Positions 1 to 8,013 of a stretch of DNA of 21,775 bases are shown here, in pieces. The DNA is from a virus: positions 1 to 21,775 of IMG/VR virus record IMGVR_UViG_3300028809_000079; one strand, written 5' to 3'. The notes below the pieces were generated by a model. That model made no database searches, had not been told where the DNA came from, and saw only the letters and a list, made by a program, of their open reading frames with translations. A program made the position numbers and the translations under genes. Positions within the stretch are counted from its first letter, which is position 1. Each line of letters starts with the position of its first letter.

Positions 1-43
1 ACTTTTCTCCCCGCACGTGAACGGCTGAGCCTCGGAGGTCGTG

Positions 44-304
44 ATGGCGAACCTCGTGTCGACGGTGGAAGCGGGTGACCGGCGGGCGTCGCTCGAAGCG
101 CTTCGGGACGTGCTCGCCGAGACGATCGCCGATGCGGAGCCGTCGAACGTGGCGTCGCTGGCGAAGCAGCTGCGGGAGACGTTGGCCGAGCTCGACGGAC
201 TCGAAGGCGGCGAGGAGGACGACGCTGTTGACGAACTCGCAGCTCGACGCCCCGGCTCGTCCGAGGTTCCAGCACGCACCGCCCGCGGAGGCAAACGACG
301 CTGA
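44..304 (+). CDS. putative terminase small subunit
   Basis: Encodes an 86-residue, mostly helical, acidic protein with a short basic tail (GGKRR at the end). Its position directly before the large terminase gene and its helical 'RRASLEALRDVLAETI' core followed by 'ASLAKQLRETLAELD' match the short small-terminase-like proteins of actinophages, which would recognise phage DNA and load the large subunit. The start is ATG at 44, because GGAGG at 34-38 leaves a 5-base spacer. The GTG directly before it at 41 would leave only 2 bases. It overlaps the proposed terL start by 77 bases. It has no catalytic motif, so the call rests on context and general shape. An unrelated small packaging accessory protein is the alternative. 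Confidence 0.65.
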   Translation: MANLVSTVEAGDRRASLEALRDVLAETIADAEPSNVASLAKQLRETLAELDGLEGGEEDDAVDELAARRPGSSEVPARTARGGKRR

Positions 305-1661
305 ACGGTGCATCGACCTAGCCGCAGCTGCCGGCCTGGTCCTGTACGAGTGGCAGAAGGCGGCGATCTACGTCGCACTCGGGATCCGGTCCGATGGCCG
401 GTGGGCGTCGCGGATCTTCACGCTGATCTGCCCCCGGCAGAACGGCAAGGGCGGAGTGCTCGAGGCGCTCGAGCTGTACTGGCTGTTCCTCTGCCCGACC
501 GACCGGTTGATCGTCCACACGGCCCACCGGTTCGACACCGCACAAGAGCACTTCCTGCGGATCCGGTCGCTGGTCGAGAACACCCCTGCGCTGATGAAGC
601 GGGTCCAGGCGATCCGCACCGCCAACGGGTCCGAGGGCATCGTGCTCAAGGACGAGTCGAGGCTGCTGTTCAAGGCCCGCAGCAAGGGCAGTCTGCGCGG
701 CCCGTCGCCTGACAAGATCGTCCTCGACGAGGCGTACTACCTGTGGGACGACTCGCTCTCGGCGATCCTCCCGTCGATGGGCGCCCGGCCCAACCCGCAG
801 ACGGTCTACGCCTCGTCGTCTCCGATCCCCGGCGCCGAGTCGGACGTGCTGCGCCGCCTGTGCAAGCGGGGCCGTGAAGGCGACCCGTCGATGGGGTACA
901 TCGAGTACAGCCAGCCTCCAGGTGTCGACATCGACGACGAGGCCAACTGGTACGACCCGAACCCGTCGCTTCCAGGCGGGTTCCTCGACATCGAGACGCT
1001 CCGGTCCGACCGGGCGACGATGACCGCCGAGGCGTTCGGCGCCGAGCACCTCGGCGTCTGGTCCGAGGCTGATGCTGAGGCCGGGGCGATCGACCTCGCG
1101 AAGTGGCGAACCCACCAGGTCGCCATGGCAGACGAGTCGTGGCTGTCCGACCCGGTGTGCTTCGGGGTCGAAGGCAATGCAGCCGGCGACACGTTCTCCG
1201 TGGTCGCCGCCGGCCACACACCGGACGGGCGGATCGGGCTGGACCTCGTCAAGCACGACGCCGGCACGGGCTGGCTGCTCGAGTGGGCCATCGGAGTAGA
1301 CGGGCGGCAGCAGCCCAAGGGGTGGGTGTTCGACCCGAAGTCGTCCACCGCCGACCTGTTCATGGCCGACTTCAAGGCCGCCGGTCTCAACGTGATCGAG
1401 TGCGGCATGACCGACCGGGCGCTGCCCCGGGCGACCGCCGGGATGCACGACGACATCCACAACGGCCGGGTCGAGCCGCTCGAGCATCCAGCGCTCGACG
1501 CCGCGGTGACCGGTGCGACGTGGCGGTACGTGGGTGAGTCCCGGCTGTGGGACCGGCGTGCCGGTGTCGCCCTCGCCCCGCTCGTCGCCGCGACGCTCGC
1601 CCGCTTCGGTCTCCTCGAGGCTCCCGCCGCTGCGCCGGCACCGTTCCTGATCCGCCGCTGA
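228..1661 (+). CDS. terL: terminase large subunit (packaging ATPase/nuclease)
   Basis: This is the motor that pumps DNA into the prohead and cuts it. In the 477-residue product the ATPase Walker A is CPRQNGKGG at about 68-76, Walker B with the catalytic Glu is IVLDEA at about 164-169, and the coupling motif is YASSSP at about 194-199. The C-terminal half resembles an RNase H-like nuclease: FGVEGN at about 312-317, an acidic Asp at about 369 in WVFDPKSS, and Asp at about 424. The first acidic site reads Glu where Asp is commoner. Start choice: no ATG or GTG lies near the family-like N-terminus. TTG at 228 has a strong AGGAGGA at 213-219 with an 8-base spacer. The ATG at 75 would add an Arg-rich stretch that looks like a shadow of the small subunit's frame. 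Function is certain; the start is likely. Confidence 0.95.
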   Translation: MTNSQLDAPARPRFQHAPPAEANDAERCIDLAAAAGLVLYEWQKAAIYVALGIRSDGRWASRIFTLICPRQNGKGGVLEALELYWLFLCPTDRLIVHTAHRFDTAQEHFLRIRSLVENTPALMKRVQAIRTANGSEGIVLKDESRLLFKARSKGSLRGPSPDKIVLDEAYYLWDDSLSAILPSMGARPNPQTVYASSSPIPGAESDVLRRLCKRGREGDPSMGYIEYSQPPGVDIDDEANWYDPNPSLPGGFLDIETLRSDRATMTAEAFGAEHLGVWSEADAEAGAIDLAKWRTHQVAMADESWLSDPVCFGVEGNAAGDTFSVVAAGHTPDGRIGLDLVKHDAGTGWLLEWAIGVDGRQQPKGWVFDPKSSTADLFMADFKAAGLNVIECGMTDRALPRATAGMHDDIHNGRVEPLEHPALDAAVTGATWRYVGESRLWDRRAGVALAPLVAATLARFGLLEAPAAAPAPFLIRR

Positions 1662-1671
1662 AGGAGGCCGA

Positions 1672-3033
1672 ATGAAGCTGTTCTCCCGGCGGCGCGCCGA
1701 ACCCGAAGCGCAGCGGTTCTCCCTCGACGACCTCTCGGCCGCGCTGACGACGCAGTTCCGGTACGGCGGCCTCGGCTACACCGCCGGGCTCAACACGACG
1801 ATGGGCACTCGCGAGCAGGAGCCGATCGGGAACAGCTACGAGGCCTACGCACGGTCGGCGTACATGGCGAACGGGATCATCTTCGCCCTCGTCGGCGTGC
1901 GGATGCGGCTGTTCTCTGAGGTGCGGTTCCAGTGGCAGGACATGGCCCGCGGTCCCGGGAAGCTGTTCGGCACAACGGATCTGGCGCTGCTGGAGCAGCC
2001 GTGGCCTGGCGCCACGACCGGTGACCTGCTCGCCCGCATCGAGCAGCACGTGTCGCTGGCCGGCAACGCCTACGTGTACCGCGACGACCGCCGCAACCGG
2101 CTCAAGGTGCTGCGCCCCGATTGGGTGACCATCGTGATCGGCTCGCACGTCCAGGGCGAGCAGTGGACCCCGTACGACCTCGACGCCGAGGTGATCGGCT
2201 ACATCTACCAGCCCGGCGGCGCAGGGGCCGGCGGCAGGGCCGTCACGCTCCTGCCGGAGCAGGTCGCCCACATCGCCCCGCAGCCCGACCCGATGGCGGA
2301 GTACCGGGGCATGTCGTGGATGACCCCCGTGCTCACGGAGATCACCGCCGACAAGGCCGCCACCGAGCACAAGCTGAAGTTCTTCGAGAACGCCGCCACG
2401 CCGAACCTCGCGGTCACGTACCCGAAGGAGATCACCGCCGACCAGCTCGAGGAGTACCTGAAGCTGGTCGAGGAGGACCACCAGGGCGTGGTCAACGCCT
2501 ACAAGACCCTCCACTTCGGCGGCGGCGCCGACCCGAAGGTCATCGGCGCCGACATGAAGCAGCTCGACTTCAAGGTCACGCAGGGCGCGGGGGAGACCCG
2601 CATGGCCGCAGCGTCGGGGATCGCCCCGATCGTCGCCGGCCTGTCCGAGGGCCTCGACGCCTCCACCTACTCGAACATGGCGCAGGCCCGCCGTGCCGTC
2701 GGTGACCAGTGGGCCCGGCCCGCGTGGCGCAACACAGCCGGGTCGCTCCAGCAGATCCTCCCTCCGCCGAACGGGTCCCGCCTCTGGTACGACGCCTCCG
2801 ACGTGGCGTTCCTCCAAGAGGACGAGAAGGACGCCTCGGAGATCATGGGCAAGGACGCCCAGACGGTCCGCAACCTGGTCGACGCCGGGTTCAAGCCGGA
2901 GACCGTGAAGTCCGCCGTGAAGGCGCAGGACCTCGAACTGCTCGAGCACTCGGGCCTCTACTCCGTCCAGCTCCAGAAGCCGGGCGCCCAGGGCGCCCCG
3001 GTCGAGCCTGCCCCGCAGGAGGCACCCGCATGA
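1672..3033 (+). CDS. HK97-type portal protein
   Basis: The 453-residue product fits the HK97-family portal, the dodecameric ring at one head vertex through which DNA is packaged and to which the tail attaches. Family-like segments are SYEAYARSAYMANGIIFALV at about 55-74, LAGNAYVYRDD at about 129-139 and GMSWMTPVLTEI in the stem region. A late segment, GAGETRMAAASGIAPIVAGL, precedes the clip/crown part. The last 60 residues are charged and end in a Pro/Ala-rich tail. AAGGAGG at 1661-1667 sits 4 bases before the ATG. The gene lies between terL and the protease, the standard order, and its stop overlaps the protease start (ATGA at 3030). Confidence 0.93.
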   Translation: MKLFSRRRAEPEAQRFSLDDLSAALTTQFRYGGLGYTAGLNTTMGTREQEPIGNSYEAYARSAYMANGIIFALVGVRMRLFSEVRFQWQDMARGPGKLFGTTDLALLEQPWPGATTGDLLARIEQHVSLAGNAYVYRDDRRNRLKVLRPDWVTIVIGSHVQGEQWTPYDLDAEVIGYIYQPGGAGAGGRAVTLLPEQVAHIAPQPDPMAEYRGMSWMTPVLTEITADKAATEHKLKFFENAATPNLAVTYPKEITADQLEEYLKLVEEDHQGVVNAYKTLHFGGGADPKVIGADMKQLDFKVTQGAGETRMAAASGIAPIVAGLSEGLDASTYSNMAQARRAVGDQWARPAWRNTAGSLQQILPPPNGSRLWYDASDVAFLQEDEKDASEIMGKDAQTVRNLVDAGFKPETVKSAVKAQDLELLEHSGLYSVQLQKPGAQGAPVEPAPQEAPA

Positions 3034-3692
3034 TCCTCCGATCCGCCGACAGCGAGCTTGCGGTCGTCCGCTTCGCCCCTGACATCGAGGTCCAGCGAGG
3101 CGGTGACGGCCGCACCGTCCACGGCATCCTCGTCCCGTGGGACACGCCGGCGCAGGTGTTCGACCACCTCGGCCCCAGCGGGCGCCCTGCCCCGTACCAG
3201 GAGGCCGTCGCCCGGGGTGCGTTCCCTGAGGCGGTCGCCAACCCGCAGGCCGTCAAGCTGCTCGGCCACCACAACAAGCAGGTCAACCCGCTCGGCCGCG
3301 GTTCGCTCATCCGTGACGACGCCGCCGGCCTCTACGGCGAGTTCCGCGTGTCGAAGACCCAGGCGGGCGACGAAGCCCTCGAACTGGTCCGCGACCTCGC
3401 CCTCGACGCCTTCTCGGTCGGGTTCGTCCCGATCGAGTCCGTCGAGCGCGGCGACGTCTACGTGCGCACCCGCGGCCGCCTGAACGAGACCTCGCTGGTC
3501 ACGTTCGGCGCCTACGCCGGCGCCCTCGTCGGCGGCGTGCGCACCCAAGAACTCCCACCCGAAGGTCAGGACCCAGGTGTCGGTGAACCGCCCGCGGAGG
3601 GCGGTTCCGGCGACCTCCAGACCGAACGGACCGGGATGACCACCCAAGAACGATCCAGGGCGATCGCCCTGATGAACCTCCCCAGGAGCTGA
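3030..3692 (+). CDS. HK97-type prohead maturation protease
   Basis: This serine protease matures the capsid by cutting the scaffold or delta region from the major capsid protein inside the prohead. In the 220-residue product the likely catalytic residues are His80 in LLGHHN, followed by the NPLGRG loop, Ser129 in DAFSVGF, and an acidic residue in LNETSLV (about Glu153). This is the pattern of the HK97 protease family (S78/U35). The start is the ATG overlapping the portal stop, with AGGAGG at 3017-3022 and 7 bases of spacing. A longer open frame upstream lies inside the portal gene and is a shadow. The last 45 residues (Pro/Gly/Glu-rich, then Met-Thr-Thr-Gln-Glu) look disordered and may be trimmed or act in scaffolding. 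The capsid gene starts 2 bases later. Confidence 0.92.
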   Translation: MILRSADSELAVVRFAPDIEVQRGGDGRTVHGILVPWDTPAQVFDHLGPSGRPAPYQEAVARGAFPEAVANPQAVKLLGHHNKQVNPLGRGSLIRDDAAGLYGEFRVSKTQAGDEALELVRDLALDAFSVGFVPIESVERGDVYVRTRGRLNETSLVTFGAYAGALVGGVRTQELPPEGQDPGVGEPPAEGGSGDLQTERTGMTTQERSRAIALMNLPRS

Positions 3693-3694
3693 CC

Positions 3695-5245
3695 ATGAAG
3701 ACCATCCCCGGCGCCATCGAAGGCGTCCACTACTTCGTCCAGAACGGCCGGGTGTTCCCGATCGTCCGAGGCGGCGACGGCCCCCTGTCGCCTGCCGCCG
3801 AGGCCGAGCGCGATGCCCGGTACCTGGCCGACTGCCTCGCCGAGATCCACGACGGCGCGGTCGCCCGCGGCGCCGCCCTCACCGACCCCGCCGAGCGGGC
3901 CGCCGCCACCGCCCTCACCGAGGACGAGCAGCGCCGCTGGGAGGAGGGCGAGGCCGAGCGCGCCCGTCTCGTCGCCATCGTCGAGCGTCACAACCAGGTT
4001 GCCCGGGCGGCCGAGATCCCGGCCGCCGTCGAGCGCGGCGACGGCAACGGCTTCCACCCCGTCGACCACATCGTCCGCGACGCCAACCCCTACGACCTGT
4101 CGAGCGTCCGGTTCGGTGACGTCGAGGCCGTTCGGTCCAAGGCGCTCGGCGCCATCGAGGCCGCCTCGTCCGCCTTCCCCGAGGACCGCCACCGCGAGGA
4201 GGCGGAGCGTGTCGTCCGGTCGCTCGACCCGAGCATCGCCGCCCGCATCGCCGCCACCTCGTCCCCCGAGTACGGCCGGGCCTTCATGAAGGCCGCCGCC
4301 GGCCGCGAGCACCTGTTCACCGAGGCGGAGCGCGCCGCGGTCGAGCGGGCCGTGTCCCTCGGCGGCACCGCCGGCTACGCCGTGCCCGCCCCGATCGACA
4401 CCACGATCATCGACACCGGCTCCCACTCGACCAACCCGTTCCGGCAGATCTGCACGGTGAAGAAGATCACCGGCACCTACTGGACCGGCGTGTCGTCCAC
4501 CGGCGTGTCGGCCTCGTGGGACGGTGAAGGCGCCGAGGTGTCCGACGACGCCCCGACCCTCGCGCAGCCCCAGATCGGGACCGCCAAGGGCCAGGTGTGG
4601 GTGCCGTTCTCCCTGGAGGCCGAGGATTGGGCCAACCTGGCGTCCGACGTCTACCAGATGATCACCGTCGCCAAGGACGACCTCGAGGGTGCCGGCTTCG
4701 CCACCGGCGCCACCGCCCCGCAGGGCGTGGTCACCGGCCTCGACGGGACCAGCTCGGAGATCGCCCCGACGGTCGCCGAGACCTTCACCCCGAAGGCCGA
4801 CGTCGACAAGCTGATCGCCTCCCTCCCGGCCCGGTTCCGCCGGTCCGGCCGGGCCGCGTTCGTCGGCAACATGGTCTGGTACAACGCGGTCATGGCGGCT
4901 GAGACCACGATCGCCGTCGGGTCGCTCATCTCGACCAACCCGGCGTCGATCAACGGCGACTTCCAGCTCCGCGGCTACACCGCCTACGAGTCGTCCGACA
5001 TGGACGCCGTGCTGCCCAACTCGGCGGCCACGGCCGACAACTTCGGGCTCGTCTTCGGCGACTTCGCCCAGGGCTACTACATCGTCGACCGCGTCGGCCT
5101 CAACGTCGAGCTCGTCCCGACGGTGTTCCACACCGGCAACAACCGCCCGTCGGGCCAGCGTGGCTTCCACGCCTGGTTCCGCACCGGCGGCGAGGTCGTC
5201 AACCCCAACGCCCTCGTGATGCTGTCGATCCCGACGGCCGCCTGA
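3695..5245 (+). CDS. major capsid protein, HK97 fold, with long N-terminal scaffold-like region
   Basis: The 516-residue shell protein has two parts. Residues about 30-215 are rich in Ala, Glu and Arg and predicted coiled or helical, fitting a fused delta/scaffold domain removed by the protease upstream. The mature part probably begins near SLGGTAGYAVP at about 221-231. It then shows an E-loop-like segment (SASWDGEGAEVSDDAP), the helix/strand core and a closing stretch, GFHAWFRTGGEVVNPNAL, typical of phage capsid family proteins. At 516 residues it is longer than many HK97-type capsids of about 300-420, which the large N-terminal region explains. The exact cleavage site is not visible from sequence alone. 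A perfect hairpin follows 12 bases after the stop. Confidence 0.93.
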   Translation: MKTIPGAIEGVHYFVQNGRVFPIVRGGDGPLSPAAEAERDARYLADCLAEIHDGAVARGAALTDPAERAAATALTEDEQRRWEEGEAERARLVAIVERHNQVARAAEIPAAVERGDGNGFHPVDHIVRDANPYDLSSVRFGDVEAVRSKALGAIEAASSAFPEDRHREEAERVVRSLDPSIAARIAATSSPEYGRAFMKAAAGREHLFTEAERAAVERAVSLGGTAGYAVPAPIDTTIIDTGSHSTNPFRQICTVKKITGTYWTGVSSTGVSASWDGEGAEVSDDAPTLAQPQIGTAKGQVWVPFSLEAEDWANLASDVYQMITVAKDDLEGAGFATGATAPQGVVTGLDGTSSEIAPTVAETFTPKADVDKLIASLPARFRRSGRAAFVGNMVWYNAVMAAETTIAVGSLISTNPASINGDFQLRGYTAYESSDMDAVLPNSAATADNFGLVFGDFAQGYYIVDRVGLNVELVPTVFHTGNNRPSGQRGFHAWFRTGGEVVNPNALVMLSIPTAA

Positions 5246-5257
5246 GCGAACCCCCGA

Positions 5258-5291
5258 GACCAGCCCCCGCCCTCCGGGGCGGGGGCTGGTC
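5258..5291 (+). terminator. perfect 15-bp hairpin with UCCG tetraloop after the capsid gene
   Basis: Arms 5258-5272 and 5277-5291 pair perfectly over 15 bp, almost all G:C. They close on C(TCCG)G, a member of the very stable UNCG tetraloop class. No clear T-tract follows (CCTTCCACC). It may stop part of the transcription after the abundantly needed capsid gene, or protect the 3' end of the upstream mRNA. The operon continues downstream on the same strand. Confidence 0.7.
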
Positions 5292-5318
5292 CCTTCCACC
5301 TGACCTGAAGGAGCCGTC

Positions 5319-5519
5319 ATGGCGAACCTCCGCGCAACTCAGTCCTTCCACGCCTGCGGCCGCATGGTCCTCGCCGGCGAGGAGGTCGACGCCGACGACC
5401 CGATCGTGACGGGCCGCGAGGTCCTGTTCGAGCAGGTCGACGCGGGGCCGTCCAAGCCGGCGCCCGCCAAGAAGGCGACGGCGAAGAAGGCCGCCGCCAA
5501 GAAGTCCGCCGATGCCTGA
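5319..5519 (+). CDS. small head/connector-region protein with Lys/Ala-rich tail
   Basis: The product has 66 residues. Residues 1-43 look like a small beta-containing unit (MVLAGEEVDADDPIVTG). The C-terminus (about 45-66) is a low-complexity Pro/Ala/Lys tail with repeated AKK triplets, similar in composition to histone H1-type tails. Short proteins of this sort commonly follow the capsid gene in actinophages, but I cannot assign a function. A capsid-associated or DNA-contacting accessory role is an inference from the basic tail and position. A good ribosome site (AAGGAG) lies before the ATG, and the last 8 bases overlap the next gene. It resembles the 66-residue protein at 6838 in size, hairpin-like core and a PAKK motif. 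Confidence 0.7.
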   Translation: MANLRATQSFHACGRMVLAGEEVDADDPIVTGREVLFEQVDAGPSKPAPAKKATAKKAAAKKSADA

Positions 5520-6369
5520 CCGGGTTCTCGTCGACTCCGACGCGATCCTGCCCGGCCCGGTGTTCACCGGCCCCGACGAGGAAGCCGTCGCGCCCGACGA
5601 CCCGCCCGACGTCACCGCCGTCTCCCGAGTGACCGGCGAGACCCTCGAACCCCCGATCGCCGTCGCCGTCGAAGACGCCGTGGGCCAGTACACGGTGATG
5701 CTCACCGCAGCCGACCACACGGCCGAACTCGACATCATCGACCTCACCTGGTCCGGCGAAGCCGGCGGGAAGCTGCGCACCTACACGCAGACCGTCGAGG
5801 TCGTCGGCGGGTTCTACAACTCGATCCCCTCCCTGCGCACCGTCTCGTCGCTGGCGGCGCGGCCGATCGAGCAGCTGCGCAAGTACCGCACCGAGATCGA
5901 GGACATCTGCGAGGAAGCACGCGGCACCGCCTACGTGCCCCGGGTGGCGATCGACCGGTTCACCGGCGGCCTGATCCGGCTCAAGCACCGCCACGTCCAG
6001 CGCATCCTCTCCGTGACGGTCGACGGCACCGCCCAGGACGCCGCCCGCTACGAGGTCGACCCGGTGACCCGCACCGTCACCACGTCGAACGGCGGCATCT
6101 GGTTCTCGAGCGACGTGGCGATCGCCTACGTCCACGGCTACCCGTCACCGCCTGCGGCGCTGGTCGAGGCCGAGCGCATCTTCATCCGGGCGAAGTGCAC
6201 CCGCGACGCCTCCGACTCCAACCGCAACCCGTCGTCGGTGACGAACCTCGCCACCCAGGAGGTGTACCGGTACACCACCGCCGACCCGCGTTTCGGCCGG
6301 TGGACCGACATCGACGAGGTGAACGAGAAGATCAACGCCGTGCCCGACGAGCGGGTGCTGGTCCGGTGA
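5512..6369 (+). CDS. putative head-to-tail adaptor (connector) protein
   Basis: The product has 285 residues. Residues 1-100 form a beta-rich region (VTGETLEPPIAVAVED... YTQTVEVVGG) that may be an Ig-like or carbohydrate-type decoration. Residues about 105-285 are helical then beta-rich (RTVSSLAARPIEQLRKYRTEIEDICEEARG, then IRLKHRHVQRILSVTVDG), the layout of gp6-like adaptor proteins that dock under the portal ring. It sits after the capsid and before the tail terminator-like gene, where the adaptor is expected. The start overlaps the previous gene by 8 bases and the stop overlaps the next start (GTGA at 6366). The specific role comes from position and helix pattern, with no catalytic motif to confirm it. 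Confidence 0.65.
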   Translation: MPDRVLVDSDAILPGPVFTGPDEEAVAPDDPPDVTAVSRVTGETLEPPIAVAVEDAVGQYTVMLTAADHTAELDIIDLTWSGEAGGKLRTYTQTVEVVGGFYNSIPSLRTVSSLAARPIEQLRKYRTEIEDICEEARGTAYVPRVAIDRFTGGLIRLKHRHVQRILSVTVDGTAQDAARYEVDPVTRTVTTSNGGIWFSSDVAIAYVHGYPSPPAALVEAERIFIRAKCTRDASDSNRNPSSVTNLATQEVYRYTTADPRFGRWTDIDEVNEKINAVPDERVLVR

Positions 6370-6821
6370 CCGGCGTCTCCGACCGAGTCGCGTTCAAGGA
6401 GCTGTGCATCGCCACGCTCCAAGCCCACTTCGCCGGCACGGAGGACCACCAGGGCGTGACCGTCCACTACGACTGGTGGGGCGAGGTGCCGTCGGACCAC
6501 ATGGTCGTCCTCGGCGCGATCAAGGGGAACAGCGAGGCAGTCGTGTTCGGCCCCGCCGGCTCGGACGACGAGTTCACGATCGACTCTTTCCTCCTCACCA
6601 GCGGCGGCGACACCGTCGAGGAAGCGGACCGGCGGGCCCAGGCGATCCTCAACGAGGTCAACGCCGCCCTGTTCCAGTCCCGCTTCGCAGCGTCGCTCCA
6701 GGGGCGGGCGTTCCCCGGCACCCAGGACGGGCCCAACGGCACCGATCCGCAGGACGGCAACCCGGCGGCGTCGGTCGTCGAGTTCTCCATCGGCTGCTCG
6801 ATCTCCCTGCGGGGAGCCTGA
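6366..6821 (+). CDS. putative tail terminator / tail completion protein
   Basis: The 151-residue product starts at a GTG overlapping the previous stop (GTGA). The layout is an N-terminal helix (RVAFKELCIATLQAHF), a beta strand run (VTVHYDWWGEVPSDHMVVLGAI), a second strand pair (DDEFTIDSFLLTS) and a helix (TVEEADRRAQAILNEVNAAL). That alpha-beta-beta-alpha order and size fit the ring-forming terminator/neck proteins that cap the tail tube and join it to the head. Its place just before the tail tube gene agrees. A head-completion (stopper) protein is the main alternative. Sequence alone does not separate these two. Confidence 0.6.
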   Translation: MTGVSDRVAFKELCIATLQAHFAGTEDHQGVTVHYDWWGEVPSDHMVVLGAIKGNSEAVVFGPAGSDDEFTIDSFLLTSGGDTVEEADRRAQAILNEVNAALFQSRFAASLQGRAFPGTQDGPNGTDPQDGNPAASVVEFSIGCSISLRGA

Positions 6822-6837
6822 TCCAAGGAGGCCAGTG

Positions 6838-7038
6838 ATGGCCGGCAAGTCCACCCACACGTACGCCGGGAACCCCGGCTACGTCCACAACCTCGCCTCC
6901 GGCGTCGTCACCCTCTACCCGGGCGACGCGGTGACCCTCACCGACGAGGAGGCCGAGAGCTACGGCGACACGTTCGCCCCGGCGAAGAAGCAGACAAGCG
7001 CCGCGCCTGCGGCTGATCCCGAAGGGGCCACGTCATGA
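6838..7038 (+). CDS. small protein before the tail tube gene, function unknown
   Basis: The product has 66 residues, starting at ATG 6838 with AAGGAGG at 6825-6831 and a 6-base spacer. GTG at 6835 is possible but would leave only 3 bases. The core (VHNLASGVVTLYPGDAVTLTDEEAESYG) suggests a small beta unit, followed by an unstructured Ala/Pro-rich tail containing PAKK. Its last 4 bases overlap the tail tube start. It has no recognised family, but it resembles the other 66-residue protein at 5319 in size, layout and tail. Either could be a small decoration or assembly factor. Confidence 0.65.
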   Translation: MAGKSTHTYAGNPGYVHNLASGVVTLYPGDAVTLTDEEAESYGDTFAPAKKQTSAAPAADPEGATS

Positions 7039-8009
7039 GCGGCATCTCCGACCAGTTCACCACCATCGGCGTCGAGGCGGTGGCCTGGGGCACCAAGGCC
7101 GCGACGCTCACTCGCGGCATCGAAGCGGAGACGTCGTCGAAGCCGTCGCCCGCCGTCGAGCAGCGTCCGTCGACCGGCATGCGCCCCGGGTTCCTCGGTG
7201 ACCCGTCGGACCGCCACGTCGTGGACGTCCGCGGCGGCACCTACTCGCTGGCGTGCGACCTCCTGTCGAAGTCGCACAGCATGCTCCTCGGCGGGCTCAA
7301 CACGCCGGTGATCACCACGCCGGGCGGGGCGACGAACGCCCGCCTCCACACGATCACCCCGTCGGACCACGACCTGCCGTCCCAGACGATCCACGACGGC
7401 ATCGCCCTCGACTCGGGGACGATCGACCACATCAACGCGCTCGGCGCCAAGATGACGTCGCTCAAGCTGGCCGTGTCGCCGAAGGGCAACGTCAAGGTCA
7501 CTGCGGACTACTCGTACCGGACCCTCGACACCGCGGCCGCCTCGGTCACCCCGGTGTACGCCTCGGCCCCGTACCCGTTCCGTGACCGCGACGTGACCAC
7601 CACGCTCGGCGGGACCCCGATCTGCCAGCGCGGCATCGACCTCACCATCCCCACCGGCGCCAAGGTCGACCGCGACATGGTGTGCCCCGGCGGCCGCGAG
7701 GAGCCGTTCGTGCTCGGCCGGGTCCAGCCCACCGGCACCCTGAACCAGGACCTCCCGTCGTTCGACTACCTCGACGCCTGGCTCAACGGCACCCCGCTCT
7801 CGCTCGTCTTCTACATCGAGGGACCCGAGATCGAGGAGGGGTTCCCCTACTTCCTGCGGGTGACCTACGCCGCCGTCCGCTTCACCGGTGAAGCCCCGGA
7901 CCGGTCCATGACCGAGCTGTCCGGGCAGACGCTCCCGTGGCAGGCGTTCGACAACGGCACCGACCCGCTCTGGAAGATCGAGTACCAGACCACCGACACC
8001 GCCCTCTGA
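7035..8009 (+). CDS. major tail (tail tube) protein
   Basis: The product has 324 residues and is beta-rich throughout, from SDQFTTIGVEAVAWGTKAATLTRGIEAETS at the start to YFLRVTYAAVRFTGEAP and the closing WKIEYQTTD. The opening segment resembles tail tube proteins of actinophages, and the gene sits before the chaperone and tape-measure genes, the canonical place. It would form the hexameric stacked rings of the non-contractile tail. No sheath or baseplate genes are present, which supports a siphovirus. It is somewhat long for a tube protein, so an added surface domain is possible. The ATG overlaps the previous stop (ATGA). Confidence 0.8.
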   Translation: MSGISDQFTTIGVEAVAWGTKAATLTRGIEAETSSKPSPAVEQRPSTGMRPGFLGDPSDRHVVDVRGGTYSLACDLLSKSHSMLLGGLNTPVITTPGGATNARLHTITPSDHDLPSQTIHDGIALDSGTIDHINALGAKMTSLKLAVSPKGNVKVTADYSYRTLDTAAASVTPVYASAPYPFRDRDVTTTLGGTPICQRGIDLTIPTGAKVDRDMVCPGGREEPFVLGRVQPTGTLNQDLPSFDYLDAWLNGTPLSLVFYIEGPEIEEGFPYFLRVTYAAVRFTGEAPDRSMTELSGQTLPWQAFDNGTDPLWKIEYQTTDTAL

Positions 8010-8013
8010 TCCG

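Noticed and set aside
2-28. Possible end of an upstream gene (eight codons then TGA)
   Set aside because: Too short to support. Any frame would give such a stretch by chance.
1387-2949. Leftward open frame (520 codons) opposite the portal gene
   Set aside because: Antisense shadow of the terL end and the portal gene, with no domain pattern.
3566-5320. Long leftward open frame (584 codons) opposite the capsid gene
   Set aside because: Composition (Gly/Val/Asp/Arg repeats) is that of an antisense shadow in GC-rich DNA. The other strand encodes a clear capsid protein.
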